NCBI RefSeq assembly: GCF_900100315.1 | Contig: NZ_FNFF01000001.1 | Location: 744,001 to 808,000 of the forward strand | DNA length: 64,000 nt | DNA from: Streptomyces indicus | GTDB taxonomy: Bacteria; Actinomycetota; Actinomycetes; Streptomycetales; Streptomycetaceae | Direction of reading: 5' to 3' | Shown here: positions 9,920-17,761 of the stretch, piece by piece | Layout: every line of letters starts with the position of its first letter | How positions within the stretch are numbered: the stretch's first letter is position 1 | Notes under the pieces: generated by a model | Told to the model about the DNA's origin: nothing | What the model saw: only the letters and a program-made list of their open reading frames with translations | Databases searched by the model: none | Program-made: the position numbers and the translations under genes

Positions 9920-10111
9920 ATTCACTCCTGGGAACGGGACGACGTACGCGGCAAAGGGCCTGGCCCGGGGCCTGCGGGCAGGCACCCACGGATCATCATT
10001 CCCCCGGGAAGGCCACCGCGCAGGCCCTCAAGGGGGGATCGACGAGTCGTGGATACGGAGGTGCGGGGCCGGTAGAAAGGTGCTCCGGCAAAGGCGGCGG
10101 AGGAGGCCTGC
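9920..10111. promoter_or_regulatory. Divergent SDR / MmyB-regulator promoter region
   Basis: 192 bp between two divergent starts. It must carry both promoters and probably the regulator's operator, but I see no clear palindrome or consensus promoter. Confidence 0.3.
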
Positions 10112-10957
10112 ATGGGGATCGACCGGCCCGGGCTCGCGGAGTTCCTGCGGCGGCGCAGGGAGGCGCTGCAGCCCGAGGACGTCGGCCTGCCGCGCGGCAG
10201 CCGCCGCAGGACCGGCGGGCTGCGGCGCGAGGAGGTGGCCGCGCTCTGCCACATGTCGGCCGACTACTACGCGCGCCTGGAGCGCGAGCGCGGCCCGCAC
10301 CCCTCGGAGCAGATGATCGCGTCCATCGCGCAGGGGCTCAGGCTCTCGCTGGACGAGCGGGACCACCTGTTCCGTCTGGCCGGGCACCGGCCGCCCGTGC
10401 GGGGGACGTACGGGGAGCACATCGGCCCCGGGATGCTGCGTATCTTCGACCGGTTGCAGGACACACCCGCGGAGATCGTCACCGAGCTGGGCGAGACGCT
10501 GCGGCAGACCCCGGCCGGGGTGGCGCTCACCGGCGACCTGACCTCGTTCACCGGGCCGGCGCGCAGCATCGGCTACCGCTGGTTCACCGACCCGGGCACG
10601 CGCGCGCTGTACGCACCGGAGGACCACGCGTTCCTCTCGCGGATGTTCGCCTCGGGGCTGCGCGGTCTGGTGACGCTGCGCGGACCCGGATCGCGGGCCG
10701 CGGAACTGCTGGACCTGCTCCTGGCGCGGAGCGAGGAGTTCCGTACGGTCTGGGAACGGCACGAGGTGGGTGTCCGGCCGCACGAGGTGAAGCGGTTCGT
10801 GCATCCCTCGGTCGGGGCCCTGGAGCTGACCTGCCAGACGCTGCTCGATCCGGCCCAGTCCCACATGCTGCTCGTGTACACGGCGGTCCCGGGCAGTGAG
10901 AACGCACAGAAGCTGCAGCTCCTGTCGGTCCTGGGAGCTGCAGCTTCTGTGGGGTGA
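10112..10957 (+). CDS. XRE-type regulator with MmyB-like ligand-binding domain
   Basis: Transcription factor of 281 aa. The N-terminal helix-turn-helix (about residues 8-75: LAEFLRRRREAL, GGLRREEVAALCHMSADYYARLE) is followed by the MmyB-like domain (about 100-275) that in this family binds a fatty-acid-like ligand. The motif GLRREEVA-N-SxDYYARLERG is highly typical. The ATG at 10112 follows GGAGG about 10 bases upstream. The gene is divergent from an SDR, its likely target. The 3' end is odd: the last codons form one arm of an 18-bp inverted repeat and the stop lies inside the first unit of a 29-bp tandem repeat. Confidence 0.9.
   Translation: MGIDRPGLAEFLRRRREALQPEDVGLPRGSRRRTGGLRREEVAALCHMSADYYARLERERGPHPSEQMIASIAQGLRLSLDERDHLFRLAGHRPPVRGTYGEHIGPGMLRIFDRLQDTPAEIVTELGETLRQTPAGVALTGDLTSFTGPARSIGYRWFTDPGTRALYAPEDHAFLSRMFASGLRGLVTLRGPGSRAAELLDLLLARSEEFRTVWERHEVGVRPHEVKRFVHPSVGALELTCQTLLDPAQSHMLLVYTAVPGSENAQKLQLLSVLGAAASVG
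10905..10951 (+). terminator. 18-bp perfect inverted repeat at the 3' end of the MmyB-type gene
   Basis: Arms 10905-10922 and 10934-10951 (CACAGAAGCTGCAGCTCC and its complement) flank an 11-base spacer. Each arm itself contains the palindrome AGCTGCAGCT. The structure lies within the last 18 codons, so it may be a terminator embedded in coding sequence or an operator; I cannot decide between these. Confidence 0.5.
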
Positions 10958-11029
10958 GCGCGGGGTTTCCCGCTTTTGTGAGGTGAGCGCCGGGTGTCCG
11001 GCTTCTGCGGGGTGCGCCTGGCGGGTCCG
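10943..11029. repeat. Three 29-bp tandem repeats between convergent genes
   Basis: Units 10943-10971, 10972-11000 and 11001-11029, each beginning GCTTYTG and containing GGGTGAGCGC-like cores, span the MmyB gene stop and the gap before the FadB-type gene stop at 11041. They diverge by a few bases each. Confidence 0.85.
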
Positions 11030-11040
11030 CCCCTCGGACG

Positions 11041-13233
11041 CTACTTGTCCGTGAAGACCTCGCCCTTCTCCGCCTTCTCCACCAGCAGGGCCGGCGGCAG
11101 GAAGCGGTCGCCGTAGCGCTCGGCCAGCTCGCGCGAGCGGGCCACGAACCCGGGCAGGCCAGCCCCTCCCCCGGCGCCGCCGTCGTACCCGTTGATGTAC
11201 TGGAGCACACCGCCCGTCCAGCCCGGGAAGCCGATGCCGAAGATCGAGCCGATGTTGGCGTCGGCCACCGAGGTGAGGACGCCTTCTTCGAGGAGCCGCA
11301 CCGTGTCCAGGGCTTCGGAGAACAGCATCCGCTCCTGCATGTCGCGGAACGGGATCTCGTAACCCGGCTTGGTGAAGTGCTCGCGCAGGCCCGGCCACAG
11401 GAGGCCGCGCTTGCCGTCCTCGCCGTACTCGTAGAAGCCGACGCCGGAGGAGCGGCCCTTGCGGCCGAACTCGTCGATCATCCGGTCGATGACGGCCTCG
11501 GCGGGGTGCACCGGCATCTCGATGCCCTCGGCCGCGAGCGCCTGCCGGGTCTCCTCGCGGATCTTGCGCGGCAGCGTGAACGTCAGCTCGTCCAGGAGCG
11601 AGAGCACCTTGGCCGGGTAGCCGGCCTGGGCCGCGGCCTGCTCGACGGAGGCGGGCTCGATGCCCTCGCCGACCATCGCGACGCCCTCGTTGATGAAGTG
11701 GCCGATGACGCGGGAGGTGAAGAAGCCGCGCGAGTCGTTGACCACGATCGGGGTCTTGTTGATCTGGCGGACCAGGTCGAAGGCGCGGGCCAGCGCCTCG
11801 TCGCCGGTGCGCTCGCCCTTGATGATCTCGACCAGCGGCATCTTGTCCACGGGCGAGAAGAAGTGCAGCCCGATGAAGTCGTCCTGGCGCTCCACGCCTT
11901 CGGCCAGGACGGTGATGGGCAGAGTCGAGGTGTTGGAGCAGAGCAGCGCGTCGGGCTCGACGACGTGCTGGATCTCCTGGAACACCTTGTGCTTGAGCGC
12001 CGGGTCCTCGAAGACCGCCTCGATCACGGCGTCGCAGCCCGCGAGGTCGGCCGGGTCGGCGGTCGGGGTGATCAGGGCGAGCAGGGCGTCGGCCTTCTCC
12101 TGGGTGGTGCGGCCGCGCTTCACCGCCTTCTCGCAGAGCTTCTCGGAGTAACCCTTGCCCTTGGCGGCGGCGTCGGCGGAGACATCCTTGAGCACGACCT
12201 CGATGCCTGCGCGGGCGCAGGAGTACGCGATGCCGGCGCCCATCATGCCCGCGCCGAGCACGGCGACCTTGCGGACCTTGCGCGGCTCGATGTCCTTGGG
12301 GCGGTTGGCACCGGAGTTGACGGCCTGGAGGTCGAAGAAGAACGCCTGGATCATGTTCTTCGCGGTCTGGCCGGTGACCAGCTCGGTGAAGTAGCGCGCC
12401 TCGATGACGAGGGCGGTCTCGAAGTCGACCTGCGAGCCCTCCACGGCCGCGGCCAGGATGTTGCGCGGGGCCGGGTAAGGGGCGCCGTTCAGCTGCTTCT
12501 TGAGGTTGGCCGGGAAGGCCGGCAGGTTCGCGGCGAACTTCGGGTTGGCCGGGGTGCCGCCCGGGATGCGGTAGCCGGGCTTGTCCCAGGGCTGCTGCGA
12601 CTCGGGGTTGGCCTCGATGAAGGCGCGGGCCTTGGCCAGCATCTCCTCGCGGGTGGCGGCCACTTCGTGCACGAGGCCGTTCTCGAGGGCGCGCTTCGGG
12701 CTGTACTGCGTGCCCTGGAGCAGCACCTTGAGCAGCGCGTCCGCGATGCCCATCAGGCGTACGGTGCGGGTCACGCCGCCGCCCGCGGGCAGCAGGCCGA
12801 GGGTGACCTCGGGTAGGCCGATCTTCGAGCCGGGGGCGTCGAGGGCGATGCGGTGGTGGCTGGCGAGGGCGATCTCGTAACCGCCGCCGAGCGCCGCGCC
12901 GTTGATGGCGGCGACGACCGGGACGCCGAGGGTCTCGATGCGGCGCAGCGAGGACTTGATGCCGGTGCCGGTCTCGAAGACGGCCTGGGCGTCCTCGGGG
13001 CCGGCCTTCATCATGTCCTTGAGGTCGCCGCCGGCGAAGAAGGTCTTCTTCGCGGAGGTGTAGATGATGCCGCGGATCGAGTCCTTCTCGGCCTCGGCGC
13101 GGTCGGCGATCGCGGCGATGGACTCCTTGAACGCCTGGTTCATGGTGTTCGCGGACTGGTTGGGGTCGTCGAGGACGAGCGTGACGATGCCGGTCTCGTC
13201 CTGTTCCCAGTGGATGGTGCTGCTCTGCGTCAT
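11041..13233 (-). CDS. fadB: FadB-type bifunctional enoyl-CoA hydratase / 3-hydroxyacyl-CoA dehydrogenase
   Basis: Fatty-acid beta-oxidation enzyme of 730 aa. The N-terminal crotonase domain (about residues 1-190) shows GAALGGGYEIAL and the oxyanion-hole region FFAGGDLKDM. A linker leads to the NAD-binding domain with GAGMMGAGIAY (about residue 335) and then the dehydrogenase C-terminal domains with LHFFSPVDKMPLVEII and NDSRGFFTSRVI. Length is usual for the trifunctional alpha-type enzyme. The ATG at 13233 has a GGAGA ribosome site. It is the last gene of the operon CoA racemase, acyl-CoA dehydrogenase, thiolase, FadB, and works directly with the thiolase upstream. Confidence 0.95.
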   Translation of the reverse strand: MTQSSTIHWEQDETGIVTLVLDDPNQSANTMNQAFKESIAAIADRAEAEKDSIRGIIYTSAKKTFFAGGDLKDMMKAGPEDAQAVFETGTGIKSSLRRIETLGVPVVAAINGAALGGGYEIALASHHRIALDAPGSKIGLPEVTLGLLPAGGGVTRTVRLMGIADALLKVLLQGTQYSPKRALENGLVHEVAATREEMLAKARAFIEANPESQQPWDKPGYRIPGGTPANPKFAANLPAFPANLKKQLNGAPYPAPRNILAAAVEGSQVDFETALVIEARYFTELVTGQTAKNMIQAFFFDLQAVNSGANRPKDIEPRKVRKVAVLGAGMMGAGIAYSCARAGIEVVLKDVSADAAAKGKGYSEKLCEKAVKRGRTTQEKADALLALITPTADPADLAGCDAVIEAVFEDPALKHKVFQEIQHVVEPDALLCSNTSTLPITVLAEGVERQDDFIGLHFFSPVDKMPLVEIIKGERTGDEALARAFDLVRQINKTPIVVNDSRGFFTSRVIGHFINEGVAMVGEGIEPASVEQAAAQAGYPAKVLSLLDELTFTLPRKIREETRQALAAEGIEMPVHPAEAVIDRMIDEFGRKGRSSGVGFYEYGEDGKRGLLWPGLREHFTKPGYEIPFRDMQERMLFSEALDTVRLLEEGVLTSVADANIGSIFGIGFPGWTGGVLQYINGYDGGAGGGAGLPGFVARSRELAERYGDRFLPPALLVEKAEKGEVFTDK

Positions 13234-13287
13234 GGTGCGGTCTCCGTCAAGTCTGTGATGGGGATGGTTCGTTGAGGCTCCGAGGGG

Positions 13288-13386
13288 AGGCGTCGGCGAA
13301 GCCGCACGCCTCTAAGGGGCGCGGGGAACTGCGCCACCAGCCACCGACTACCTGGAGTCGGCAGCGCGCACAGGCCCCAACGGCGC
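13288..13386. repeat. Streptomyces dispersed intergenic repeat between fadA and fadB
   Basis: The 152-bp gap holds a bulged hairpin (AGGCGTCGGC, loop GAA, GCCGCACGCCT) followed by AAGGGGCGCGGGGAACTGCG and CCACCAGCCACCGAC. From memory, close relatives of the GGGGCGCGGGGAACTGCGC segment recur in the intergenic regions of many Streptomyces genomes. I cannot search for copies here. Confidence 0.5.
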
Positions 13387-14600
13387 TAGACCCGTTCCAC
13401 AACCGTGGCGATCCCCATCCCGCCACCGACACACAGCGTCGCAAGCCCGTAACGCTTGCCCTGACGCTCCAGCTCGTCCACGAGCGTGCCGAGGATCATC
13501 GCGCCCGTGGCACCCAACGGGTGCCCGAGCGCGATCGCCCCACCGTTGACATTGACCTTGTCCAGGGACAGCCCCATGTCCTTCACGAAGCGCAGGACGA
13601 CCGCCGCGAACGCCTCGTTGATCTCGACCAGATCGATGTCGTCGATGGTCAGCCCCGCCTTGGCGAGGGCCTTACGGGTCGCAGGCGCCGGCCCCGTCAG
13701 CATGATGGTCGGCTCGGAGCCGGAGACCGCGACCGACACGATCCGGGCGCGCGGCGTGAGCCCGTTCCGCTCCCCCGCCTCCTTCGAGCCGATCGCCACC
13801 AGCGAGGCGCCGTCGACGATGCCGGAGGAGTTGCCCGCGTGGTGGACGTGGTCGATCTTCTCGATCCAGTGGTACTTCTGCAGCGCCACCGCGTCGAAGC
13901 CGCCGAGGTCGCCGATGTCCGCGAAGGAGGGCTTGAGCTTGGCGAGCGAGTCGGCGGTGGTGCCGGGGCGCACGAACTCGTCGTGGTCGAGCACGGTCAG
14001 GCCGCTGCGGTCGCGTACGGGAACGACCGAGCGCTCGAAACGGCCCTCCTTGATCGCGGTCGCGGCGCGCTCCTGGGACAGGGCCGCGTACTCGTCGACA
14101 TCGCGGCGCGAGAAGCCCTCGATGGTGGCGATGAGGTCGGCGCCGATGCCCTGCGGGGCGAAGTTGGTGTCCCAGTTCGTCATCGGGTCGGCGAACCAGG
14201 CGCCGCCGTCCGAGGCCATCGGCACGCGCGACATCGACTCGACACCGCCCGCGAGGACGAGGTCCTCCCAGCCCGAACGGACCTTCATCGCCGCCATGTT
14301 GACGGCTTCCAGGCCCGAGGCGCAGAAGCGGTTCTCCTGGACGCCCGCGACGGTGTCCGGAAGTCCGGCCGCGATCGCGGCGATCCGGGCGATGTCCGAG
14401 CCCTGGTCGCCGACCGGGCCGACGACGCCGAGCACGATGTCGTCGATGGTGGCCGGGTCCAGGCCGGGGTTGCGGGACTGGATCTCCTTGATCAGACCGG
14501 TCACCAGGTCGATCGGCTTGGTGCCGTGCAGGGATCCGGTGGCCTTGCCGCGGCCGCGCGGGGTGCGGATCGCGTCGTAGACGTACGCTTCGGTGCTCAC
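13386..14600 (-). CDS. fadA: Acetyl-CoA C-acyltransferase (thiolase)
   Basis: Thiolase of 404 aa carrying out the last step of beta-oxidation, cleaving 3-ketoacyl-CoA with CoA. The nucleophilic Cys93 lies in [11 protein letters not shown], the NEAFA motif follows at about 330, the His in GHPLGATG at about 360, and the second active Cys near 390 in CVGGGMG. All four thiolase signatures are intact. The ATG at 14600 opens [10 protein letters not shown]. It lies between the acyl-CoA dehydrogenase (63-bp gap) and the FadB-type gene (152-bp gap containing a repeat), the standard fadA-fadB pairing in Streptomyces. Confidence 0.95.
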   Translation of the reverse strand: MSTEAYVYDAIRTPRGRGKATGSLHGTKPIDLVTGLIKEIQSRNPGLDPATIDDIVLGVVGPVGDQGSDIARIAAIAAGLPDTVAGVQENRFCASGLEAVNMAAMKVRSGWEDLVLAGGVESMSRVPMASDGGAWFADPMTNWDTNFAPQGIGADLIATIEGFSRRDVDEYAALSQERAATAIKEGRFERSVVPVRDRSGLTVLDHDEFVRPGTTADSLAKLKPSFADIGDLGGFDAVALQKYHWIEKIDHVHHAGNSSGIVDGASLVAIGSKEAGERNGLTPRARIVSVAVSGSEPTIMLTGPAPATRKALAKAGLTIDDIDLVEINEAFAAVVLRFVKDMGLSLDKVNVNGGAIALGHPLGATGAMILGTLVDELERQGKRYGLATLCVGGGMGIATVVERV

Positions 14601-14663
14601 GAATCAAGCCCTTTCGGGGGTGCGGGAGTGAGGGTGGGAGTTCCAGGGTCCGGGTCCTGAGCC

Positions 14664-15824
14664 CTACGGCAGCAGCGACCTGCCGATGATCTCCTTCATG
14701 ATCTCGGTGGTGCCGCCGTAGATGGTCTGGATGCGGCCGTCGGTGAAGGCGCGCGCCACGCGGTACTCGGTCATGTAGCCGTAGCCGCCGTGCAGTTGGA
14801 GGCAGCGGTCGGCGACGCGCTTCTGGAGTTCGGTCGCCCACCACTTGGCCATGGAGGCGTGGACGTGGTCGAGCACCCCGTTCGCGTGGTCCTCGATGCA
14901 GCGGTCGAGGAACGTACGGGTGACGGCGCACTCGGTGGCCATCTCGGCGATCTCGAAGCGGATGTGCTGGAGCTTGGCGAGCTTGCGCCCGAAGGCCTCG
15001 CGCTCCTGCACGTACTCCATGGTGATCTGCAACAGGTACTCGGCGGCCGCGATGGCGGCGACCGCGATGCCCATGCGCTCCTGGGCGAGGTTGGTCATCA
15101 GGTGCAGGAAGGCGCCGTTGAGCTCACCGAGCAGGTTCTCCTTGGGGACCTTCACGTCCCGGAAGAACAACTCGGCGGTGTCCTGGGCCTTCTGGCCGAT
15201 CTTGTCGAGGTTGCGGCCGCGCTCGAAGCCCTCCATGCCGCGCTCGACCACGAGCAGCGAGAGGCCCTTGGCGCCGCCCTCGGGGGTGGTCCGCGCGACG
15301 ACGATCACCAGGTCGGCGAGGATGCCGTTGGAGATGAAGGTCTTCGAGCCGTTGAGCACCCAGTGGTCGCCCTGGTCCTCCGCGTGCGTCTTGATGCCCT
15401 GGAGGTCGGAGCCCGCGCCGGGTTCGGTCATGGCGATGGCCGTGACGATCTCGCCGGTGCAGAAGCCGGGCAGCCAGCGCCGCTTCTGCTCCTCGGTGGC
15501 GAGGGAGGTCAGATACGGGCCGATGATGTCGTTGTGCAGGCCGACCGCGAGGCCGGAGGCGCCGGCCCGCGTGAACTCCTCGGCGAGCACGGCCGAGAAG
15601 CGGAAGTCGGTGTTGCCGCCGCCCCCGTACTCCTCCGGCACCGCGAGCCCGAGGAGGCCCTGCTTGCCGGCCGCGCGCCAGGCGTCGCGCGAGACGATGC
15701 CGTCCTTCTCCCACTGGTCGTGGTGCGGGATCACCTCGCGCTCCAGGAAGGTGCGCACGGTGGTGCGGAAGGCCTCGTGCTCCTCGCCGTAGAGCCTGCG
15801 CTCCAGGCCGGAAGGGGTGGTCAT
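14664..15824 (-). CDS. Acyl-CoA dehydrogenase
   Basis: FAD-dependent acyl-CoA dehydrogenase of 386 aa, first step of beta-oxidation. Visible are the FAD-binding ITxAIAMTEPGAGSDL-type segment, the C-terminal REAFGRKLAKLQ helix and QLHGGYGYM. The C-terminal IYGGTTEIM has Gly where short/medium-chain enzymes carry the catalytic Glu (YEGT). The base is therefore probably the Glu of NLAQERMG, as in isovaleryl-CoA and long-chain dehydrogenases. The ATG at 15824 overlaps the upstream CoA-racemase stop (ATGA), indicating coupling. Chain-length preference is inferred only. Confidence 0.94.
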   Translation of the reverse strand: MTTPSGLERRLYGEEHEAFRTTVRTFLEREVIPHHDQWEKDGIVSRDAWRAAGKQGLLGLAVPEEYGGGGNTDFRFSAVLAEEFTRAGASGLAVGLHNDIIGPYLTSLATEEQKRRWLPGFCTGEIVTAIAMTEPGAGSDLQGIKTHAEDQGDHWVLNGSKTFISNGILADLVIVVARTTPEGGAKGLSLLVVERGMEGFERGRNLDKIGQKAQDTAELFFRDVKVPKENLLGELNGAFLHLMTNLAQERMGIAVAAIAAAEYLLQITMEYVQEREAFGRKLAKLQHIRFEIAEMATECAVTRTFLDRCIEDHANGVLDHVHASMAKWWATELQKRVADRCLQLHGGYGYMTEYRVARAFTDGRIQTIYGGTTEIMKEIIGRSLLP

Positions 15825-17053
15825 GCCTGCTCCGTTTCGCCGCGGTCGTCTTCGCTGCTGTCGTGGGGCGCGCTGCCGGGGTCGTCCTCGGTGCCGCCGG
15901 GCGGCCCGGCCGCGTCCGCTCCGAGGCCCGGCACGTCCCAGTCCCGGGCCACGTCCGCCGTGTGCGCCCCGGGCAGCGCCGGTCCGGTGCGTACCGTCCC
16001 GGGGGTGGCCGAGAAGCGCGGTGCGGGCGCGGGCTGGGTGAGGCCCGCGTGCTCCACGAAGGTGCCGCGCTCCTTGAGATGCGGGTGCTCCGGGGCCTCG
16101 CGCAGGGACAGGACCGGGGCCACGCAGGCGTCCGAGTCCTGGAAGACGGCGGTCCATTCGTCCCGGGTACGGGTCTTGAACTGTGCCGCGATCGCCTCGC
16201 GCAGCTCGCCCCAGCGCGCCAGGTCCTTGCGGGCGGGAGCCTTCTCGGCGATGCCGAGCAGCTGGACGAACTCCTCGTAGAACTGCTGCTCAAGGGCGCC
16301 CACGGCCATGTGGCCGCCGTCCGCCGTCTCGTACGTGCCGTAGAACGGGCAGCCGCCGTCGAGCAGGTTGGCTCCGCGCCGGTCCTGCCAGCCGCCGGCC
16401 GCCATCATGCCGTGGATCATCGCGGACAGATGCGCGGTGCCGTCCACGATGGCGGCGTCCACCACCTGGCCCTGGCCGGTGGCGCGGGCGTGCTGCAGTG
16501 CGGCCAGCACGCCGACGACGAGGTAGAGCGAGCCGCCCGCGTAGTCGCCGACGAGGTTGGCGGGGATGGTGGGCGGCTCGTCGGGCTTGCCGATCATGCC
16601 GAGGGCGCCGGTGACGGCAATGTACGAGACGTCGTGTCCGGCGCGCCGGGCGAGCGGGCCCTCCTGGCCCCAGCCGGTCATCCGGCCGTACACCAGGCGG
16701 GGGTTGCGGGCGTGGCAGGCCTCGGGGCCGACGCCGAGACGCTCGGCGACGCCGGGCCGGTAGCCCTCGATGAGGATGTCGGCGCGCTCGACGAGGTCGA
16801 GGACGCGGGCCGCGCCCGTCGCGGATTTGAGGTCGACGACCACGGAGCGCTTGTTGCGGTTGGTGATGTCGAATTCGGCCTTGATGGCGAGCCCCGCGCC
16901 GTTCGGCCGGTCGACGCGGACGACGTCGGCGCCGAGGTCGGCGAGGAGCATCGCGGCGAAGGGGCCCGGGCCGATGCCGGCGAGCTCGACCACGCGCACA
17001 CCGGCGAGCGGTCCGCCCCCGTGCACGCCTGCTGTACCTGCCGTCCCTGCCAT
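15821..17053 (-). CDS. CaiB/BaiF family protein, alpha-methylacyl-CoA racemase type
   Basis: CoA-transferase-superfamily enzyme of 410 aa. Family III features include GADVVRVDRP and KSVVVDL-like segments. The sequences AGHDVSY (His140), GDYAGGS (Asp about 170) and GALEQQFYE (Glu about 255) match the catalytic His, Asp and Glu positions of alpha-methylacyl-CoA racemases, so epimerisation of branched acyl-CoA before beta-oxidation is the best guess. The ATG at 17053 starts the operon; the C-terminus ends in an acidic tail. The stop overlaps the acyl-CoA dehydrogenase start. Confidence 0.88.
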   Translation of the reverse strand: MAGTAGTAGVHGGGPLAGVRVVELAGIGPGPFAAMLLADLGADVVRVDRPNGAGLAIKAEFDITNRNKRSVVVDLKSATGAARVLDLVERADILIEGYRPGVAERLGVGPEACHARNPRLVYGRMTGWGQEGPLARRAGHDVSYIAVTGALGMIGKPDEPPTIPANLVGDYAGGSLYLVVGVLAALQHARATGQGQVVDAAIVDGTAHLSAMIHGMMAAGGWQDRRGANLLDGGCPFYGTYETADGGHMAVGALEQQFYEEFVQLLGIAEKAPARKDLARWGELREAIAAQFKTRTRDEWTAVFQDSDACVAPVLSLREAPEHPHLKERGTFVEHAGLTQPAPAPRFSATPGTVRTGPALPGAHTADVARDWDVPGLGADAAGPPGGTEDDPGSAPHDSSEDDRGETEQA

Positions 17054-17122
17054 CGAACCCCCTGCTTCCGCTGGTGAGTTGTCGCGGGGATGCGGCCCGC
17101 TCCGACTGTGACACAACCGCTG

Positions 17123-17139
17123 TAACATCAGTGATGTTA
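17123..17139. promoter_or_regulatory. 17-bp operator palindrome upstream of the beta-oxidation operon
   Basis: TAACATCA-G-TGATGTTA is a perfect 8-bp inverted repeat 70 bp upstream of the operon's first start. Size and symmetry fit a TetR-type repressor of fatty-acid catabolism. A second, weaker element AGCAAGCGCTTATT (17172-17185, core AAGCGCTT) lies 33 bp further upstream. Confidence 0.6.
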
Positions 17140-17256
17140 GGAACGGGGCGCAGCGAAGACAAGGGTTTCCGAGCAAGCGCTTATTTTTGTACGGGGGCGG
17201 GCCGGGCACCACTGTCACGGCGGGCCGGATCCGCGCTGCCGCCATTCGCTCGCCCT

Positions 17257-17661
17257 CTACCGGGCGTCGAGCTCCGCGACCAGCTTCTTCGTGGCGACGG
17301 CCCGGTAGCTCTCCTCCACCCAGTCGCACAGCAGGTCGGCGGCCGGGGCGCCCTTGCCCTCCAGCGGGATGCGGACCCAGCCGGCCTTGCCCAGGCCGTA
17401 GCCCGCGGGCTCCGCGCCCGGTGAGGTGAGGGCGTGCGCGTGCGCCTCCGGGTCCTTGAGCTTGACCGTGATGCCGAGCGGCCAGGAGCCGTCGGTCACG
17501 CCCATGAACACGAACACCTTCTTGTTGACCTTCGCGACGGTGTCGCCCCAGGGGAAGTCCTCCACCGCGCCGGGCAGCGCGAGGGCGAAGGCCCGGACCT
17601 TCTCCCACGTGGTGAGGGCGGCTTTCGCGGGCGGGCGTGCTGCGGACTCGGCCCCGGCCAT
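17257..17661 (-). CDS. MmcQ/YjbR-family protein
   Basis: Small cytosolic protein of 134 aa of the MmcQ/YjbR (CyaY-like fold) family, whose biochemical role is unsettled. The diagnostic pattern is LALPGAVEDFPWGDTVAKVNKKVFVF followed by LGITVKL and the C-terminal DWVEESYRAVATKKL. The ATG at 17661 has a strong AGGAGG site. About 50 bp upstream is a near-perfect RecA-independent DNA-damage promoter (17710-17732). That suggests induction by DNA damage, which the family name alone would not predict. The frame remains open upstream but without homology. Confidence 0.88.
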   Translation of the reverse strand: MAGAESAARPPAKAALTTWEKVRAFALALPGAVEDFPWGDTVAKVNKKVFVFMGVTDGSWPLGITVKLKDPEAHAHALTSPGAEPAGYGLGKAGWVRIPLEGKGAPAADLLCDWVEESYRAVATKKLVAELDAR

Positions 17662-17709
17662 GGTGTCCTCCTGTCCTGGCCGGGCCCCTTGCACCGGCCT
17701 GCACGGTGC

Positions 17710-17732
17710 ACGCTAGCCTCGCCCACTGACAA
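17710..17732 (-). promoter_or_regulatory. DNA-damage-type (RecA-NDp / PafBC-like) promoter of the yjbR gene
   Basis: Read on the minus strand: TTGTCAGTGG at 17732-17723, then seven bases, then TAGCGT at 17715-17710. This matches the published Streptomyces/actinobacterial LexA-independent damage promoter TTGTCAGTGGC-N6-TAGggT at all conserved positions but one. Transcription would start about 40 bp before the start codon at 17661. Confidence 0.8.
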
Positions 17733-17761
17733 CGGCGCGGGGGCAGGCTGAAGGGTGAGCC

